Of a stretch of DNA of 64,000 nucleotides, positions 25,051-33,635 are shown in pieces. A model generated the notes under the pieces. That model saw only the letters and a list, made by a program, of their open reading frames with translations. It was not told where the DNA came from and did no database searches. Position 1 is the stretch's first letter; each line of letters opens with the position of its first letter. The translations under genes and the position numbers were made by a program. Location: NCBI RefSeq assembly GCF_023100905.1, contig NZ_CP064686.1, positions 806,001-870,000 of the forward strand, written 5' to 3'. Origin of the DNA: Bradyrhizobium sp. 4. Its GTDB lineage: Bacteria; Pseudomonadota; Alphaproteobacteria; Rhizobiales; Xanthobacteraceae.

Positions 25051-26409
25051 CTATTTCCCGAACGCCAGCACGTGCAGCCCGAGCCGCTGTCGCACGATCC
25101 AGAACAGCAGCACCGTCTCGAAACTGAGCGAGATCGAGGTCGCGGCCGCAGCACCATGGCCGCCGAAGTGCGGCACCAGCGCGATGCAGAGCACCAGGTT
25201 CATCGCAAAGGCCAGCGCATAGGCCAGCGCGCAGATCTTCTGCTGGCCGAGCATGTTGAGCAGCCGTTCGACCGGGCCGATCGCGGATCGGACCACCAGG
25301 CCAATGGCGGCGACGAACATGATGTCGTAGCCGACCACGAATTGCGGCCCGAACAGCCAGAGCAGCGGCTTGCCGAGCGCGAGCAGCACGATGGTCGCCG
25401 CCAGCGACGGCCAGAACGTCCAGTTGATGGCATGCGCCACGTAAGCCGACAGCCGCGCCTTGTCGCCGCTTGCATTGTATTCGGCGAAGCGATGCGCGGT
25501 CGTTGCCGACATCGCGTAGTGGATGAAGGAGACCAGCGCGAGCGTCTTCACCACGGCGAAATAGACGCCGACCTCGTCGGAGGGGCGGAACTGCTGAAGC
25601 ACCAGCACGTCGGTGTAGGACAGCAGCAAATAGAAGCTTTCGACCAGCAGGATCGGCAGCGAGACGGCGAGCCAGCCGCTGACGTCGTAGGCCTTGGGAC
25701 CGGGCTCGATGTGACCAGCGAGCTTGCGGTTCAGCACCACCATCTGCCCGGTCATCGCGATCCACACCGCGCCGGCACTCGCGATCATCGCGGCGACCGC
25801 GCCGAGATGATAGCCGAGCAGGAAGGCGCAGGCCGTGATGCCGATGATCAGCGCCTGGCGGATGATGAATTGCGGCATCAGGCCGAGCTGCATCCAGTCA
25901 TGCGAGCGCGCGATGCCGTCCTGGGTGTTGGCGACGACGAAAGCGGGCAGCGTCATGCAGCCGATATAGAGCGGCAGCTCTTCGGCCGGCTCGATCCAGG
26001 GTGACAGCAATTTGACGAGACCGGCGAGGCCGAGCGAGACCAGCGCGGAAACGGCAAAGGTCAGCCAACGGCTGCCCGAGAGAAAGCCGCGCAGCAGCGC
26101 ATGCTCGCCACGGGCGCGGTATTCCGGGATGATTTTTTGCGCGGAGGCCGAGATGCCAAAGTCCATCATGCTGCCGAGCAGCAGCACCCAGGTCCAGACA
26201 TAAACATAGACCCCGTAGTCCGAGGTCCCCATCCAGCGCGCGAGCAGGACCTGCGAGAAATAGGCAAGGCCGGCGCTGATCACGCGGATGACGAAGATGG
26301 TGCCGGCCAGCCGCCGCGTCAGCGACGCCTCGCTCGACCCGCCCGTCAATTTTTCGCGCAGCCGCGCGATGAGGCCGGCAGGTCCGGTCGTTGCGGGTTC
26401 TGCATCCAT
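25051..26409 (-). CDS. Polysaccharide/LPS flippase (Wzx/MATE-like)
   Basis: Predicted 452-residue inner-membrane protein with about 12-14 hydrophobic helices, of the polysaccharide biosynthesis (MVF/Wzx) superfamily. The N-terminus contains AGTIFVIRVISAGLAYFSQV and GTSDYGVYVYVW, as in lipid-linked sugar flippases. The start at 26409 (MDAEPATTG) is preferred over 26514, which would begin inside an Arg-rich non-conserved stretch, but no strong ribosome binding site marks it. No glycosyltransferases adjoin it, so the glycan it moves is unknown. Confidence 0.88.
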   Translation of the reverse strand: MDAEPATTGPAGLIARLREKLTGGSSEASLTRRLAGTIFVIRVISAGLAYFSQVLLARWMGTSDYGVYVYVWTWVLLLGSMMDFGISASAQKIIPEYRARGEHALLRGFLSGSRWLTFAVSALVSLGLAGLVKLLSPWIEPAEELPLYIGCMTLPAFVVANTQDGIARSHDWMQLGLMPQFIIRQALIIGITACAFLLGYHLGAVAAMIASAGAVWIAMTGQMVVLNRKLAGHIEPGPKAYDVSGWLAVSLPILLVESFYLLLSYTDVLVLQQFRPSDEVGVYFAVVKTLALVSFIHYAMSATTAHRFAEYNASGDKARLSAYVAHAINWTFWPSLAATIVLLALGKPLLWLFGPQFVVGYDIMFVAAIGLVVRSAIGPVERLLNMLGQQKICALAYALAFAMNLVLCIALVPHFGGHGAAAATSISLSFETVLLFWIVRQRLGLHVLAFGK

Positions 26410-26518
26410 CACGGCCAAATCGAAGGGTCCCCGAGGCGCGCACGAGTGCTGCGGCAGACTTGCCGCAGGAGCCCTGGGGATTAGCAACCATTCGTTAAGA
26501 TTCGGTTGGATCAAGGAT

Positions 26519-26650
26519 GTCGTCCTGGCGAATGCCAGGACCCATACCGCGTGATCTGTCAGGAGGAATTGGGTAGCAGTTCCAAAGAAGGAGTCTTCGC
26601 CAAACTAATCCCTGGGGTAATGGGTCCCGGCCTGCGCCGGGACGACAACT
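26519..26650. repeat. Palindromic intergenic repeat family 2
   Basis: Starts with GTCGTCCTGGC, a short loop and GCCAGGACCCAT, and ends with ATGGGTCCCGGC, a short loop and GCCGGGACGAC. The two short hairpins form the ends of a 132-base palindrome around an unpaired middle. One short hairpin of this type is the core of the 3963-4006 hairpin and another is at 42491-42513. It fills the flippase to DsbD-N gene gap. Confidence 0.75.
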
Positions 26651-27488
26651 AATCCAAATTGGCATTGAACTCGTACGACTTCTCCGGTCCGACCAGCGTG
26701 AACTTCAGCGCTGCGCCGTCGGGCTTGGCGCCCGGCGGCAGTCCGTCGAGTTCGAAAGAAAATCGCTTCACGCCCGGTGGGCTGGGCTCGACCGGCGCCG
26801 GGATCGGCAACGCCCAATCGGGCGTCGGACCTTCCACATAGAGATTGACGGTGCGCGCATCCGGCACGACGACGTCCACCACCACATTCTTGGGCCCGTC
26901 GCGCTTGACGTCCCGGATGGTGAGCGGGTTGGGATCGCCGATCGTGGCAGGCTTGGGCACGGTGTCGAGCGCTGCACGCAAATTGGCGTCCTCGGTCGAG
27001 GCGACGCTGTTGAAGCCAAGCTCGGCGCGAGCCTCGACCGGGATGCAAAGCTTTTCGCACACCGCATAATTGATCTCGGCGCGCAACGTCACCGGCTTGT
27101 CGGCCGCCTTGGCGATGATGCGCAGGGGCAGCACGATCTGGTCGTGATAGCCGATCGAATGGCCGCCCGCGCCGTCGTCGAATTTCTGCGGGGCCGGCCA
27201 CATCACCGTCACCGCCTCGACATTGTCGGATTTCGAGAAATCGAAGCGCGGCGGAACGCCGGAATCGCCCGGCATGCGCCAATAGGTTTTCCAGCCGGGC
27301 TGGATCTGGAAGGCAATACCGCCGAGCAGGACGGCGCCGCTGCGCGATCCCGCCAGCAACCGCACCGCGGAATGTCCATCGCGCTGCCACGGCGATGCAT
27401 CGTCGGCATGGGCCGCAAGCGCCAGCGACGACGCGAGCAGGGTTGTCGCGACGCCAATCGCCGCACGCCGGGGAACTCTTGTCAGCAT
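26649..27488 (-). CDS. DsbD N-terminal-like periplasmic thiol protein
   Basis: Predicted 279-residue secreted protein with signal peptide to AHA-DD. It matches the DsbD N-terminal (DsbD-alpha) domain family, with a CEKLCIP Cys-x3-Cys pair near residue 140 that would exchange electrons with periplasmic targets. Unlike full DsbD it has no transmembrane core or thioredoxin domain, so an electron-donating membrane partner must be encoded elsewhere. Related stand-alone proteins occur in rhizobia near ScsB- or CcdA-type systems. Expression is divergent from yqgE. Confidence 0.85.
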   Translation of the reverse strand: MLTRVPRRAAIGVATTLLASSLALAAHADDASPWQRDGHSAVRLLAGSRSGAVLLGGIAFQIQPGWKTYWRMPGDSGVPPRFDFSKSDNVEAVTVMWPAPQKFDDGAGGHSIGYHDQIVLPLRIIAKAADKPVTLRAEINYAVCEKLCIPVEARAELGFNSVASTEDANLRAALDTVPKPATIGDPNPLTIRDVKRDGPKNVVVDVVVPDARTVNLYVEGPTPDWALPIPAPVEPSPPGVKRFSFELDGLPPGAKPDGAALKFTLVGPEKSYEFNANLD

Positions 27489-27630
27489 GGTACGTCTTTA
27501 CAGGGTCACCCCGCGGCAAACCATTGAATTGCTTGTGATGGATGCACTTGAATCGAGGCCCTGCAAGCCTTGATTTGACAGCGGCCCGGCCCGACATCAG
27601 GATAGGAATTGAAACCGGAGTGCTTCACCG

Positions 27631-28275
27631 ATGGCTCCCACAGGCAAGAGGACGGGCGAAAGCACCCGCAAGTCAGCCCCCGCGCTCCCGAGCTCGGCGG
27701 GCTACCTCGACGGCCAGCTGTTGATCGCCATGCCCGTGATGGGCGACGAGCGCTTCGAGCGCTCGGTGATTTATCTCTGCGCCCACTCCGCCGAAGGCGC
27801 GATGGGCATCATCGTCAACCACCCGGCCGGCAGCATCGACTTCCCCGAGCTGTTGCAGCAGCTCGGCATCATCAACAAGGGCGAGCACATCAAGCTGCCG
27901 GAGAATGCCGAAAGCATGAAGGTGCTGCGCGGCGGTCCGGTCGATACCGGCCGCGGCTTCGTGCTGCATTCCAGCGATTTCTACATCGAGAACGCGACGC
28001 TCCGGATCGACGATGGCGTCTGCCTCACCGCGACGGTCGACATCCTGCGTGCGATCGCCAACGGCTCCGGCCCCAAGCACGCCATCCTCGCGCTCGGTTA
28101 TGCCGGCTGGGCGCCCGGCCAGCTCGAGACCGAAATCCAGAGCAACGGCTGGCTGCATTGCGACGCGGATTCGGATTTGATCTTCGGCGATGACGTCGAC
28201 GAAAAATACGGGCGCGCACTGCGCAAGATCGGCATCGATCCCGGCATGCTCTCGAACGAGGCCGGGCACGCCTAG
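27631..28275 (+). CDS. YqgE/AlgH family protein
   Basis: Predicted 214-residue soluble protein of the UPF0301 family. Characteristic segments are LDGQLLIAMPVMGDERFERS, GAMGIIVNHPAG and the C-terminal GYAGWAPGQLETEI. A polar N-terminal tail of about 30 residues precedes the domain. AlgH affects alginate production in Pseudomonas; the biochemical activity is unknown. The ATG at 27631 has CCGGAG upstream. The gene is followed by a family 1 repeat. Confidence 0.94.
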   Translation: MAPTGKRTGESTRKSAPALPSSAGYLDGQLLIAMPVMGDERFERSVIYLCAHSAEGAMGIIVNHPAGSIDFPELLQQLGIINKGEHIKLPENAESMKVLRGGPVDTGRGFVLHSSDFYIENATLRIDDGVCLTATVDILRAIANGSGPKHAILALGYAGWAPGQLETEIQSNGWLHCDADSDLIFGDDVDEKYGRALRKIGIDPGMLSNEAGHA

Positions 28276-28283
28276 CGCCTCGC

Positions 28284-28387
28284 TGTCGTGCCCCGCGAAG
28301 GCGGGGCATCCAGTACGCCGCGGCGCATCGGTTCTATCACAACTGTCTCGGAGTACTGGATCGCCCGGTCAAGCCGGGCGATGACAC
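28284..28387. repeat. Palindromic intergenic repeat family 1, copy B
   Basis: Begins TGTCGTGCCCCGCGAAGGCG and ends GGGCGATGACA, with internal CCAGTACGCCGCGGCGC and TCTCGGAGTACTGG. It has the orientation of copy A and lies between yqgE and the TfdA-like gene, which converge here. Confidence 0.85.
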
Positions 28388-28404
28388 CGATTGCTGAGTA
28401 ACGC

Positions 28405-29292
28405 CTACTCCGCCGCCTGCTGCTGGACCGTCGGCTCCGTGCCTGCGACCGTCGCGCGGCGCATGTCGCGGGGCTGCGACTGGTCGTAGCGGCGGACGCG
28501 GTGCATGGTCTGGCGGTTGTCCCACATCACGAGGTCATGCAGCGTCCATTTGTGGACGTAGACGAACTCGCTCTGGGTCGCGTGCTCGTTGAGATCGCGC
28601 AGCAGCAGCCGACCCTCGGGGACGCTCATGCCGACGATCTTGCCGGCATGCGATGAGAGATAGAGCGACTTCCGGCGATGAACGGGATGGGTGCGCACGA
28701 GACGTTGCAGCACCGGCTTGAACATCTGCTTCTCGTCGTCGGTGTATTCGGTGAAGCCGAGCGATCCCCGCGAATACATCAGCGAGTGCTCGCAGACGAG
28801 ATCTTCGATCTCCGCCTTGGTCTCGTCGTCGAGCGCGTCATAGGCCGCCCGCATGTCGGCGAATTCTGTGTTGCCGCCCTTCGGGTTGATCACGCGGGCC
28901 GACAGCAGCGAGAATTTTGCCGGGATGGGGCGGAACGAGCTGTCGGAATGCCACAGGCAGTTGCCGAGGTTGAACAGATGCGCGCGGCTGTCCTTTGCCA
29001 GCGGCTTGCCGTCCTTGCCGAGATTGGAGACGTCGTTCAGGCCCGATTGGAGGCGGTAGTCTTTTTCCTTCGTGACGGTGCCGCCGCGCGCGTCCTCGCG
29101 CTGGCCGAAATTCAACGCGAAAGCCATCTGCTGTTCGTCGGTGATGTCCTGGTCGTGGAACACCAGCATCGCATATTTGTCCATGGCGGCTTCGATCTCG
29201 CGCGCCTCGGCCTCGGTGAGAGGTTGCCGCAGGTCGAGGCCGGAAACCTCGCCGACAAAATGTTTGTGAAGCTGCCGGATGGCGATCGTCAT
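28405..29292 (-). CDS. TauD/TfdA-type 2-oxoglutarate dioxygenase
   Basis: Predicted 295-residue Fe(II)/2-oxoglutarate oxygenase. The iron facial triad is visible as His115-x-Asp117 in LWHSDSSF and His264 in DNRQTMHR. The 2-oxoglutarate Arg is in VRRYDQSQPRDMRRATV. The pattern LWHSDSSF, EFADMRAAYDAL and HATQSEFVY resembles the TfdA subgroup that cleaves aryloxyacetate herbicides, more than taurine dioxygenase. Bradyrhizobium carries tfdA-alpha genes of this type; the true substrate may be a natural aryl ether. The SDR gene lies about 200 bases upstream. Confidence 0.9.
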   Translation of the reverse strand: MTIAIRQLHKHFVGEVSGLDLRQPLTEAEAREIEAAMDKYAMLVFHDQDITDEQQMAFALNFGQREDARGGTVTKEKDYRLQSGLNDVSNLGKDGKPLAKDSRAHLFNLGNCLWHSDSSFRPIPAKFSLLSARVINPKGGNTEFADMRAAYDALDDETKAEIEDLVCEHSLMYSRGSLGFTEYTDDEKQMFKPVLQRLVRTHPVHRRKSLYLSSHAGKIVGMSVPEGRLLLRDLNEHATQSEFVYVHKWTLHDLVMWDNRQTMHRVRRYDQSQPRDMRRATVAGTEPTVQQQAAE

Positions 29293-29390
29293 GACGTTTC
29301 TCCCGCGAACCGCGAGCGGTTGGTCCGCTCTGTCGGTGAAAAAGTTACTCCCGTAACAAGCGATGTCAACGCTAGGCGCGCATAGCTGCC

Positions 29391-29477
29391 CGTAGCCCGG
29401 ATGGAGCGCAGCGTAATCCGGGAAGTCTTCCCGCGAGGTGAGAACCCCGGAGTGCGCTGCGCTCCATCCAGGCTACG
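29391..29477. repeat. Palindromic intergenic repeat, CGTAGYCCGG family, copy 2
   Basis: The ends CGTAGCCCGGATGGAGCGCA and the inverted TGCGCTCCATCCAGGCTACG form an almost symmetric 87-base palindrome. Copy 1 at 6571-6657 has the same length. It separates the dioxygenase from the SDR gene. Confidence 0.8.
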
Positions 29478-29492
29478 CACCTTTGGTGCCGC

Positions 29493-30272
29493 TCACGCGT
29501 TGCGCGCCATCAGGCCGCCGTCGACGGGGATCACCGCGCCGGTGAGGAAGGACGCTGCCGGCAGGCACAGGCTCAGCGTCATGTGCGCGACCTCTTCGGG
29601 GTCGCCGTAGCGGCCCAGTGCAGTGCGGCGCTTGGCGTAGATGGTCTTGTGTTCTTCCGAGATCCTGTCGGTGATGGCGGTGCGGACCGGCCCCGGGCAG
29701 ATGCAGTTGACGGTGATGCCTTCGCGGCCGAGCTCCACCGCCAGCGAGCGGGTAAGGCTGGCGACGCCGCCCTTCGCCGCCGAATAGGGGCTGTGCAATG
29801 CGGTGGCGCCGAGCGCCTCGGTCGAGGCGATGTTGACGATGCGCGGGCTCTTCGACTTGCGCAAGTGAGGCAGCGCGGCGCGGATGATGCGCGGATGCGC
29901 CGTCAGCATCACCGCGATACCCCTAGCCCAGGCGTCCTCATAGGCCTCGTCGTCGATCGCGACGCGCACGGAGATGCCGGCATTGTTGACGATGATGTCG
30001 AGCCCGCCGAAATGCGTCGCGACGTCGCCGACCACGCGCCTGATCTCATCGCCGTCGGCCACGTCGAGCTTCCAGGCTTTCGCGGCTCCGCCGCTTGCCG
30101 CGATCTCCTTCGCCACGGCCAGCGCGCCCTGCTCGTCATAATCGGTGACGGCGACGTTGGCGCCCTCGGTGGCGAACACGCGGGCCGTTGCGCGTCCCAT
30201 GCCGCTGGCCGCGCCGGTGACGAGAACGGTCAGGCCCTTCACGGAGCGGCTGAGCTGTTTGAAATCGGACAT
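29493..30272 (-). CDS. SDR family oxidoreductase
   Basis: Predicted 259-residue classical short-chain dehydrogenase. TGAASGMGRATA is the nucleotide site, NNAG the structural motif, Ser in NIASTEALG and YSAAKGG the catalytic Ser-Tyr-Lys. The sequence TGAASGMGR suggests NAD(P) use; substrate unknown. The start at 30272 (MSDFKQLS) has GAGGAAA 6 bases upstream. It diverges from a second SDR gene across 98 bases. Confidence 0.92.
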   Translation of the reverse strand: MSDFKQLSRSVKGLTVLVTGAASGMGRATARVFATEGANVAVTDYDEQGALAVAKEIAASGGAAKAWKLDVADGDEIRRVVGDVATHFGGLDIIVNNAGISVRVAIDDEAYEDAWARGIAVMLTAHPRIIRAALPHLRKSKSPRIVNIASTEALGATALHSPYSAAKGGVASLTRSLAVELGREGITVNCICPGPVRTAITDRISEEHKTIYAKRRTALGRYGDPEEVAHMTLSLCLPAASFLTGAVIPVDGGLMARNA

Positions 30273-30308
30273 GGTGTTTCCTCGTGCTCTGCTTGTTCTT
30301 GTTGTGAT

Positions 30309-30322
30309 TGACAAGGCTGTCA
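30309..30322. promoter_or_regulatory. TGACA-AGGC-TGTCA inverted repeat between divergent SDR genes
   Basis: Five-base arms with a four-base spacer lie near the middle of the 98-base gap between the two SDR starts. The size and place fit an operator of a local regulator, but no regulator gene is adjacent and the match could be chance. Confidence 0.3.
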
Positions 30323-30370
30323 TCGATCCGCAGACAGGTCAAACAAGCAAGACGATCGGGGAGGCCTGCG

Positions 30371-31108
30371 ATGACGAACGAGCTCGATTTCTCAGGCAAG
30401 CAGGTGCTGGTCGTCGGCGGATCCAGCGGCATCGGCAACGGTATCGCGCAAGCCTTTCGCGTCAGGGGCGCGCAAGTCGCGGTCTGCGGCACGCGTGCTC
30501 ACGCGAAGGAATATTCAGCTGAGGAGGGCTCGGATCTCACCGGTCTCTCCTACGCGCAACTCGACGTCGGCAATGCCGGCGCGGTCGAAGCGTTCAAGCC
30601 GTCGTTCGAACGGCTCGATATCCTGGTGCTCGCGCAGGGCGCGGTGCTCTATCGCCGCGGCGAGTTCGAGATGGCTGGCTTTCGCAAGGTCGTCGAGGTC
30701 AACCTGATGAGCCTGATGGCCTGCGCCACGCGATTTCATTCCATGCTGCGGGACTCGCGGGGATCGCTGATCATGGTGTCCTCGACCGCGGCCTATCATT
30801 CCACCATGGGCAATCCTGCTTACAACGCGTCGAAGACCGGGGCGGTCGGATTGACACGGACGCTCGGCGAGGCCTGGGCCGAAGACGGCATCCGCGTCAA
30901 CGGCATCGCGCCTGGTCTGGTCGACACCAAGATGACGAAGGTGACGACCGAGAATCCCAAGCGGCTCGAAGGTGCACTTTCACGCATTCCGCTGCGGCGA
31001 TTGGGCACGCCTGCTGACATGGCGGGCGCGGCGCTGTTCCTGGCATCACCGCTGTCGTCCTACATCATCGGCCAGACGTTGGTCGTCGACGGCGGGCTGA
31101 TTCTCTGA
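30371..31108 (+). CDS. SDR family oxidoreductase
   Basis: Predicted 245-residue short-chain dehydrogenase. VVGGSSGIGNGIA is the nucleotide site, STAAYHSTMGN holds the catalytic Ser and YNASKTG the Tyr-Lys pair, with the normal C-terminal VVDGGLIL. The usual NNAG motif is replaced by LAQGAVL. The start at 30371 follows GGGGAGG. It diverges from the other SDR gene; together with the TfdA-like enzyme they suggest a small catabolic cluster. Confidence 0.9.
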   Translation: MTNELDFSGKQVLVVGGSSGIGNGIAQAFRVRGAQVAVCGTRAHAKEYSAEEGSDLTGLSYAQLDVGNAGAVEAFKPSFERLDILVLAQGAVLYRRGEFEMAGFRKVVEVNLMSLMACATRFHSMLRDSRGSLIMVSSTAAYHSTMGNPAYNASKTGAVGLTRTLGEAWAEDGIRVNGIAPGLVDTKMTKVTTENPKRLEGALSRIPLRRLGTPADMAGAALFLASPLSSYIIGQTLVVDGGLIL

Positions 31109-31127
31109 GTCCAATTTCAAGTCAGAT

Positions 31128-31152
31128 GGAACTGCGCCGCTCCTGATCGGTT
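31128..31152 (+). promoter_or_regulatory. EcfG-type stress promoter
   Basis: GGAAC at 31128-31132, a 16-base spacer and GGTT at 31149-31152 match the EcfG consensus except for the first base of CGTT. Located 30 bases before the CsbD-like start. Confidence 0.65.
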
Positions 31153-31181
31153 ACTTGGGCTGACCCCCGAGGAGGAGCATC

Positions 31182-31556
31182 ATGGATAAAGATCGGATTG
31201 TCGGATCGGCCAAGGAATTCGCCGGACGCGCGGAAGGCGCTGTCGGTGATCTCGCAGGCGATGCGCAGACACAGGCGTCGGGCAAGGCACGCGAAGCGGC
31301 CGGCACGGTGCAGAATCTCTACGGCCAGGCCAAGGATGCCGTACGTGACGCGACCGACACCGCGGCCAGCTATGCCAAGGACGCCTACGACAAGCCGGCC
31401 GAAACCTTGCGCGACGGTTCGCAGGCGATTGCCCAGAAGGTGCAGGACAACCCGCTCGGCGCGCTGCTGGTCGCCGGCGGCATCGGCTTTGCCCTTGCAC
31501 TGCTGATGGCGCGGCCTGCGCGCCGCCCGCCGCCGCGCTGGCGCTATTACGGCTGA
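31182..31556 (+). CDS. CsbD-like stress protein with C-terminal membrane segment
   Basis: Predicted 124-residue protein. Residues 1-50 match the CsbD fold (MDKDRIVGSAKEFAGRAEGA; SGKAREAAGTVQNLYGQAKD). An amphipathic Ala-rich helical part follows, then a hydrophobic segment near residues 88-106 and a PARRPPPRWR tail. CsbD was found as a sigma-B stress gene in Bacillus; the function is unknown. GAGGAG precedes the ATG by five bases. An EcfG-type promoter lies upstream and a strong terminator follows, so it is a single-gene stress unit. Confidence 0.88.
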   Translation: MDKDRIVGSAKEFAGRAEGAVGDLAGDAQTQASGKAREAAGTVQNLYGQAKDAVRDATDTAASYAKDAYDKPAETLRDGSQAIAQKVQDNPLGALLVAGGIGFALALLMARPARRPPPRWRYYG

Positions 31557-31576
31557 AGCCAACGCAATAAGCATCT

Positions 31577-31634
31577 GGCCCCGGACGCAGTGCGGCGTGT
31601 AACGCCGCACTGTGAGCCGGGGCCCATCTTTTTG
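31577..31634 (+). terminator. Strong rho-independent terminator after the CsbD-like gene
   Basis: Outer arms GGCCCCGG (31577-31584) and CCGGGGCC (31617-31624) enclose an inner hairpin GTGCGGCG/CGCCGCAC. A CATCTTTTT tract follows. Confidence 0.85.
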
Positions 31635-31736
31635 TGGCCCATTCCTTTGTGACTGTCGGACGTGCTGGGTCCCGGCTCTGCGCAGCAGCGTTTCACGCTG
31701 CAGCGCGTCGGGGACACGAGATCTCAGCTTAGAAAA

Positions 31737-33431
31737 TTATCGGAACACTTCCGCCGATCGCCCGACATTGCCAGGCGGCCGCGGGATCGCGGGGTTGGGA
31801 TTCGGATTGCGCGGCGCGGGCGCCAATTGACGCGGCGGGGGCGGCGGCGAGCCAAAGCCGAAGAAATCTCGCATCGATGGCGCTGCCTGTGCCGGTTGCT
31901 GCGGCACCGGTGGCTTCTTTGGCGCAAGCTTTGGCGGGGCGATCGCTGCGGCCGCACCCGGCGTACCGCCATCAGGCGTCGTCGCGGCGACCGGCGTATC
32001 GCCCTTGGCCTGCTCGCGGCCGACTTCGCGGCGCGGCCAGGCATAATCGTCAGCGCGGCCGGCCGGCGCAGCCAGTGGCTCGCCCTTCACCATCGTCTTC
32101 GCAGCGAGCGCATCGACGGCGGCAGGACGTGAGCCCGGCCCACCCAGCAATTGATCGGTCGAGATCGAGGCCGCAACCAGCGGCACGATCGGGCCGGCCA
32201 GCGGCCGCGGCGCGGGCTTGCCGGGTTCGGCACTGGTGTCGGGGGTCGCCGGTTCGCTCGGCAGCGCGATCGGGCCGGAGCGCCCGGCGAGCAGGCGGGT
32301 GATCTCGCGTTCGACATAGTGGGCGAGCTTGCGCGCGCCGGGTTTTGTGAAATAGACGCCGTCACCGCTGCGGAGTTGACGGATCTGGCCTTCGAAGTCC
32401 GGGCCCTTCTGCAGGAAGCGGCCGGCCTCGTCGACAAAGCCGTCCCAGACGTCGACGTAAGTGATGCCGGCCTTGGCCGCGCCTTCGCGATAGAGCGAAT
32501 CCAGGAACAGCATGTCCGCGGTGCCCTTGGGACCGCGGATCGCGGGCAGGCCGACCCAGAGCACCGGCACGCCCTTGGACTTGAGGACGTTGGCGAGCTC
32601 CTCGATCTTCTTGCCGTAGAGCTCGACCCAGCGCTCGTCGCGGAATTCGTAGAGGCCGTTCGGGTTGCGTGCCGTCTTCTCGGGCGCTGCGACCGCCGGT
32701 GCGTCAGCGTTGTCGGCATCATCCTGCGGCAGGTCGGCATCGGCCGGCTTGTCGTCCGGTTTCGCCGCGGTGTCGCCGGGCTTGGCATCGCCGGGCTTGG
32801 CCGGTGGTTTGCCGCGCGCGCCCTTGTCGTTCTTCTTGTCCTTGTCGGTCGCCTTGTCCGATTTATCGGGTGCTGCCGCCTCGCGGATCGCGATGCGGTC
32901 GTTGAGGCCGAGCATCACCACGATCACGTCGGGCTTCTCGGTCTCGAGAATGCCCTTCGCAGCAGCCGTCCAGTCCGAGGGCTCACCCTTGGGCTGGTAC
33001 TTGATCAGGCCGGACGTGGTCTTGTGCTTGCGGATCACGCCCATGTCGGGCTGCTCGGTGTAGGCATCCTCCAGGCCGTAGGCGAGCCAATCGGCCATGG
33101 CGTCGCCGATCACCAGCACGTTCCTGTCGGGAATGGTGTCGCGCTTGGCCGGCGCCGGTGCGCGCGAAAAATCCTGACGCGGTGCTTGCGGCTGTTGCTG
33201 CTGGAACGGCGCGAAGAAGTCGCCGCCGAACCATCCGCCGCCGCCGCCTCCACCTCCGCCGTTCCGCGGCGGCGGCGGAGCCGCGCGCTGCGGTGGGCCG
33301 CCGAAGCCGGGGAAGTTGAAGAACTGCGCCGAGGCGGGTCCCGCGACCGAGACCAGAATCGCAAGCGCCGTCCCCAGCGCGATCAGCGGGCCGGTCTCGG
33401 TCAGCACCTTGAACAGGGACTTCTTCGACAT
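31737..33431 (-). CDS. SGNH-fold DUF459 protein lacking catalytic Ser and His
   Basis: Predicted 564-residue secreted protein. A signal peptide ends near ASA-QF, followed by a Pro/Gly-rich linker with a long Gly run (residues 40-70). The SGNH/DUF459 domain starts near residue 100 and includes block III VVMLGLNDR. The nucleophile block reads GDAMAD (Ala for Ser near residue 107), and the block V DxxH reads DGVY near residue 357. It may be a non-hydrolytic glycan-binding relative. Residues 190-240 form a Lys/Asp/Pro linker. C-terminal 140 residues are low complexity and Pro-rich. Confidence 0.87.
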   Translation of the reverse strand: MSKKSLFKVLTETGPLIALGTALAILVSVAGPASAQFFNFPGFGGPPQRAAPPPPRNGGGGGGGGGWFGGDFFAPFQQQQPQAPRQDFSRAPAPAKRDTIPDRNVLVIGDAMADWLAYGLEDAYTEQPDMGVIRKHKTTSGLIKYQPKGEPSDWTAAAKGILETEKPDVIVVMLGLNDRIAIREAAAPDKSDKATDKDKKNDKGARGKPPAKPGDAKPGDTAAKPDDKPADADLPQDDADNADAPAVAAPEKTARNPNGLYEFRDERWVELYGKKIEELANVLKSKGVPVLWVGLPAIRGPKGTADMLFLDSLYREGAAKAGITYVDVWDGFVDEAGRFLQKGPDFEGQIRQLRSGDGVYFTKPGARKLAHYVEREITRLLAGRSGPIALPSEPATPDTSAEPGKPAPRPLAGPIVPLVAASISTDQLLGGPGSRPAAVDALAAKTMVKGEPLAAPAGRADDYAWPRREVGREQAKGDTPVAATTPDGGTPGAAAAIAPPKLAPKKPPVPQQPAQAAPSMRDFFGFGSPPPPPRQLAPAPRNPNPNPAIPRPPGNVGRSAEVFR

Positions 33432-33635
33432 GCGATCTCGGCACGTGCAATGGGGATCGGGACAGGCTCGAATATAATAACGGAATCGGGCGCCAAACGG
33501 GCAGATTCTCTTTCCAGATTCTCTTCAGATCCTTGAGATTCTTGGCCCAAGATTATTGGCCCATACACGGCGAACCGCCGCCCCGGTCAAGACTGCCGGC
33601 CAAAATCCCTGTTCAGGGTTACTTTCGGCGCGATT

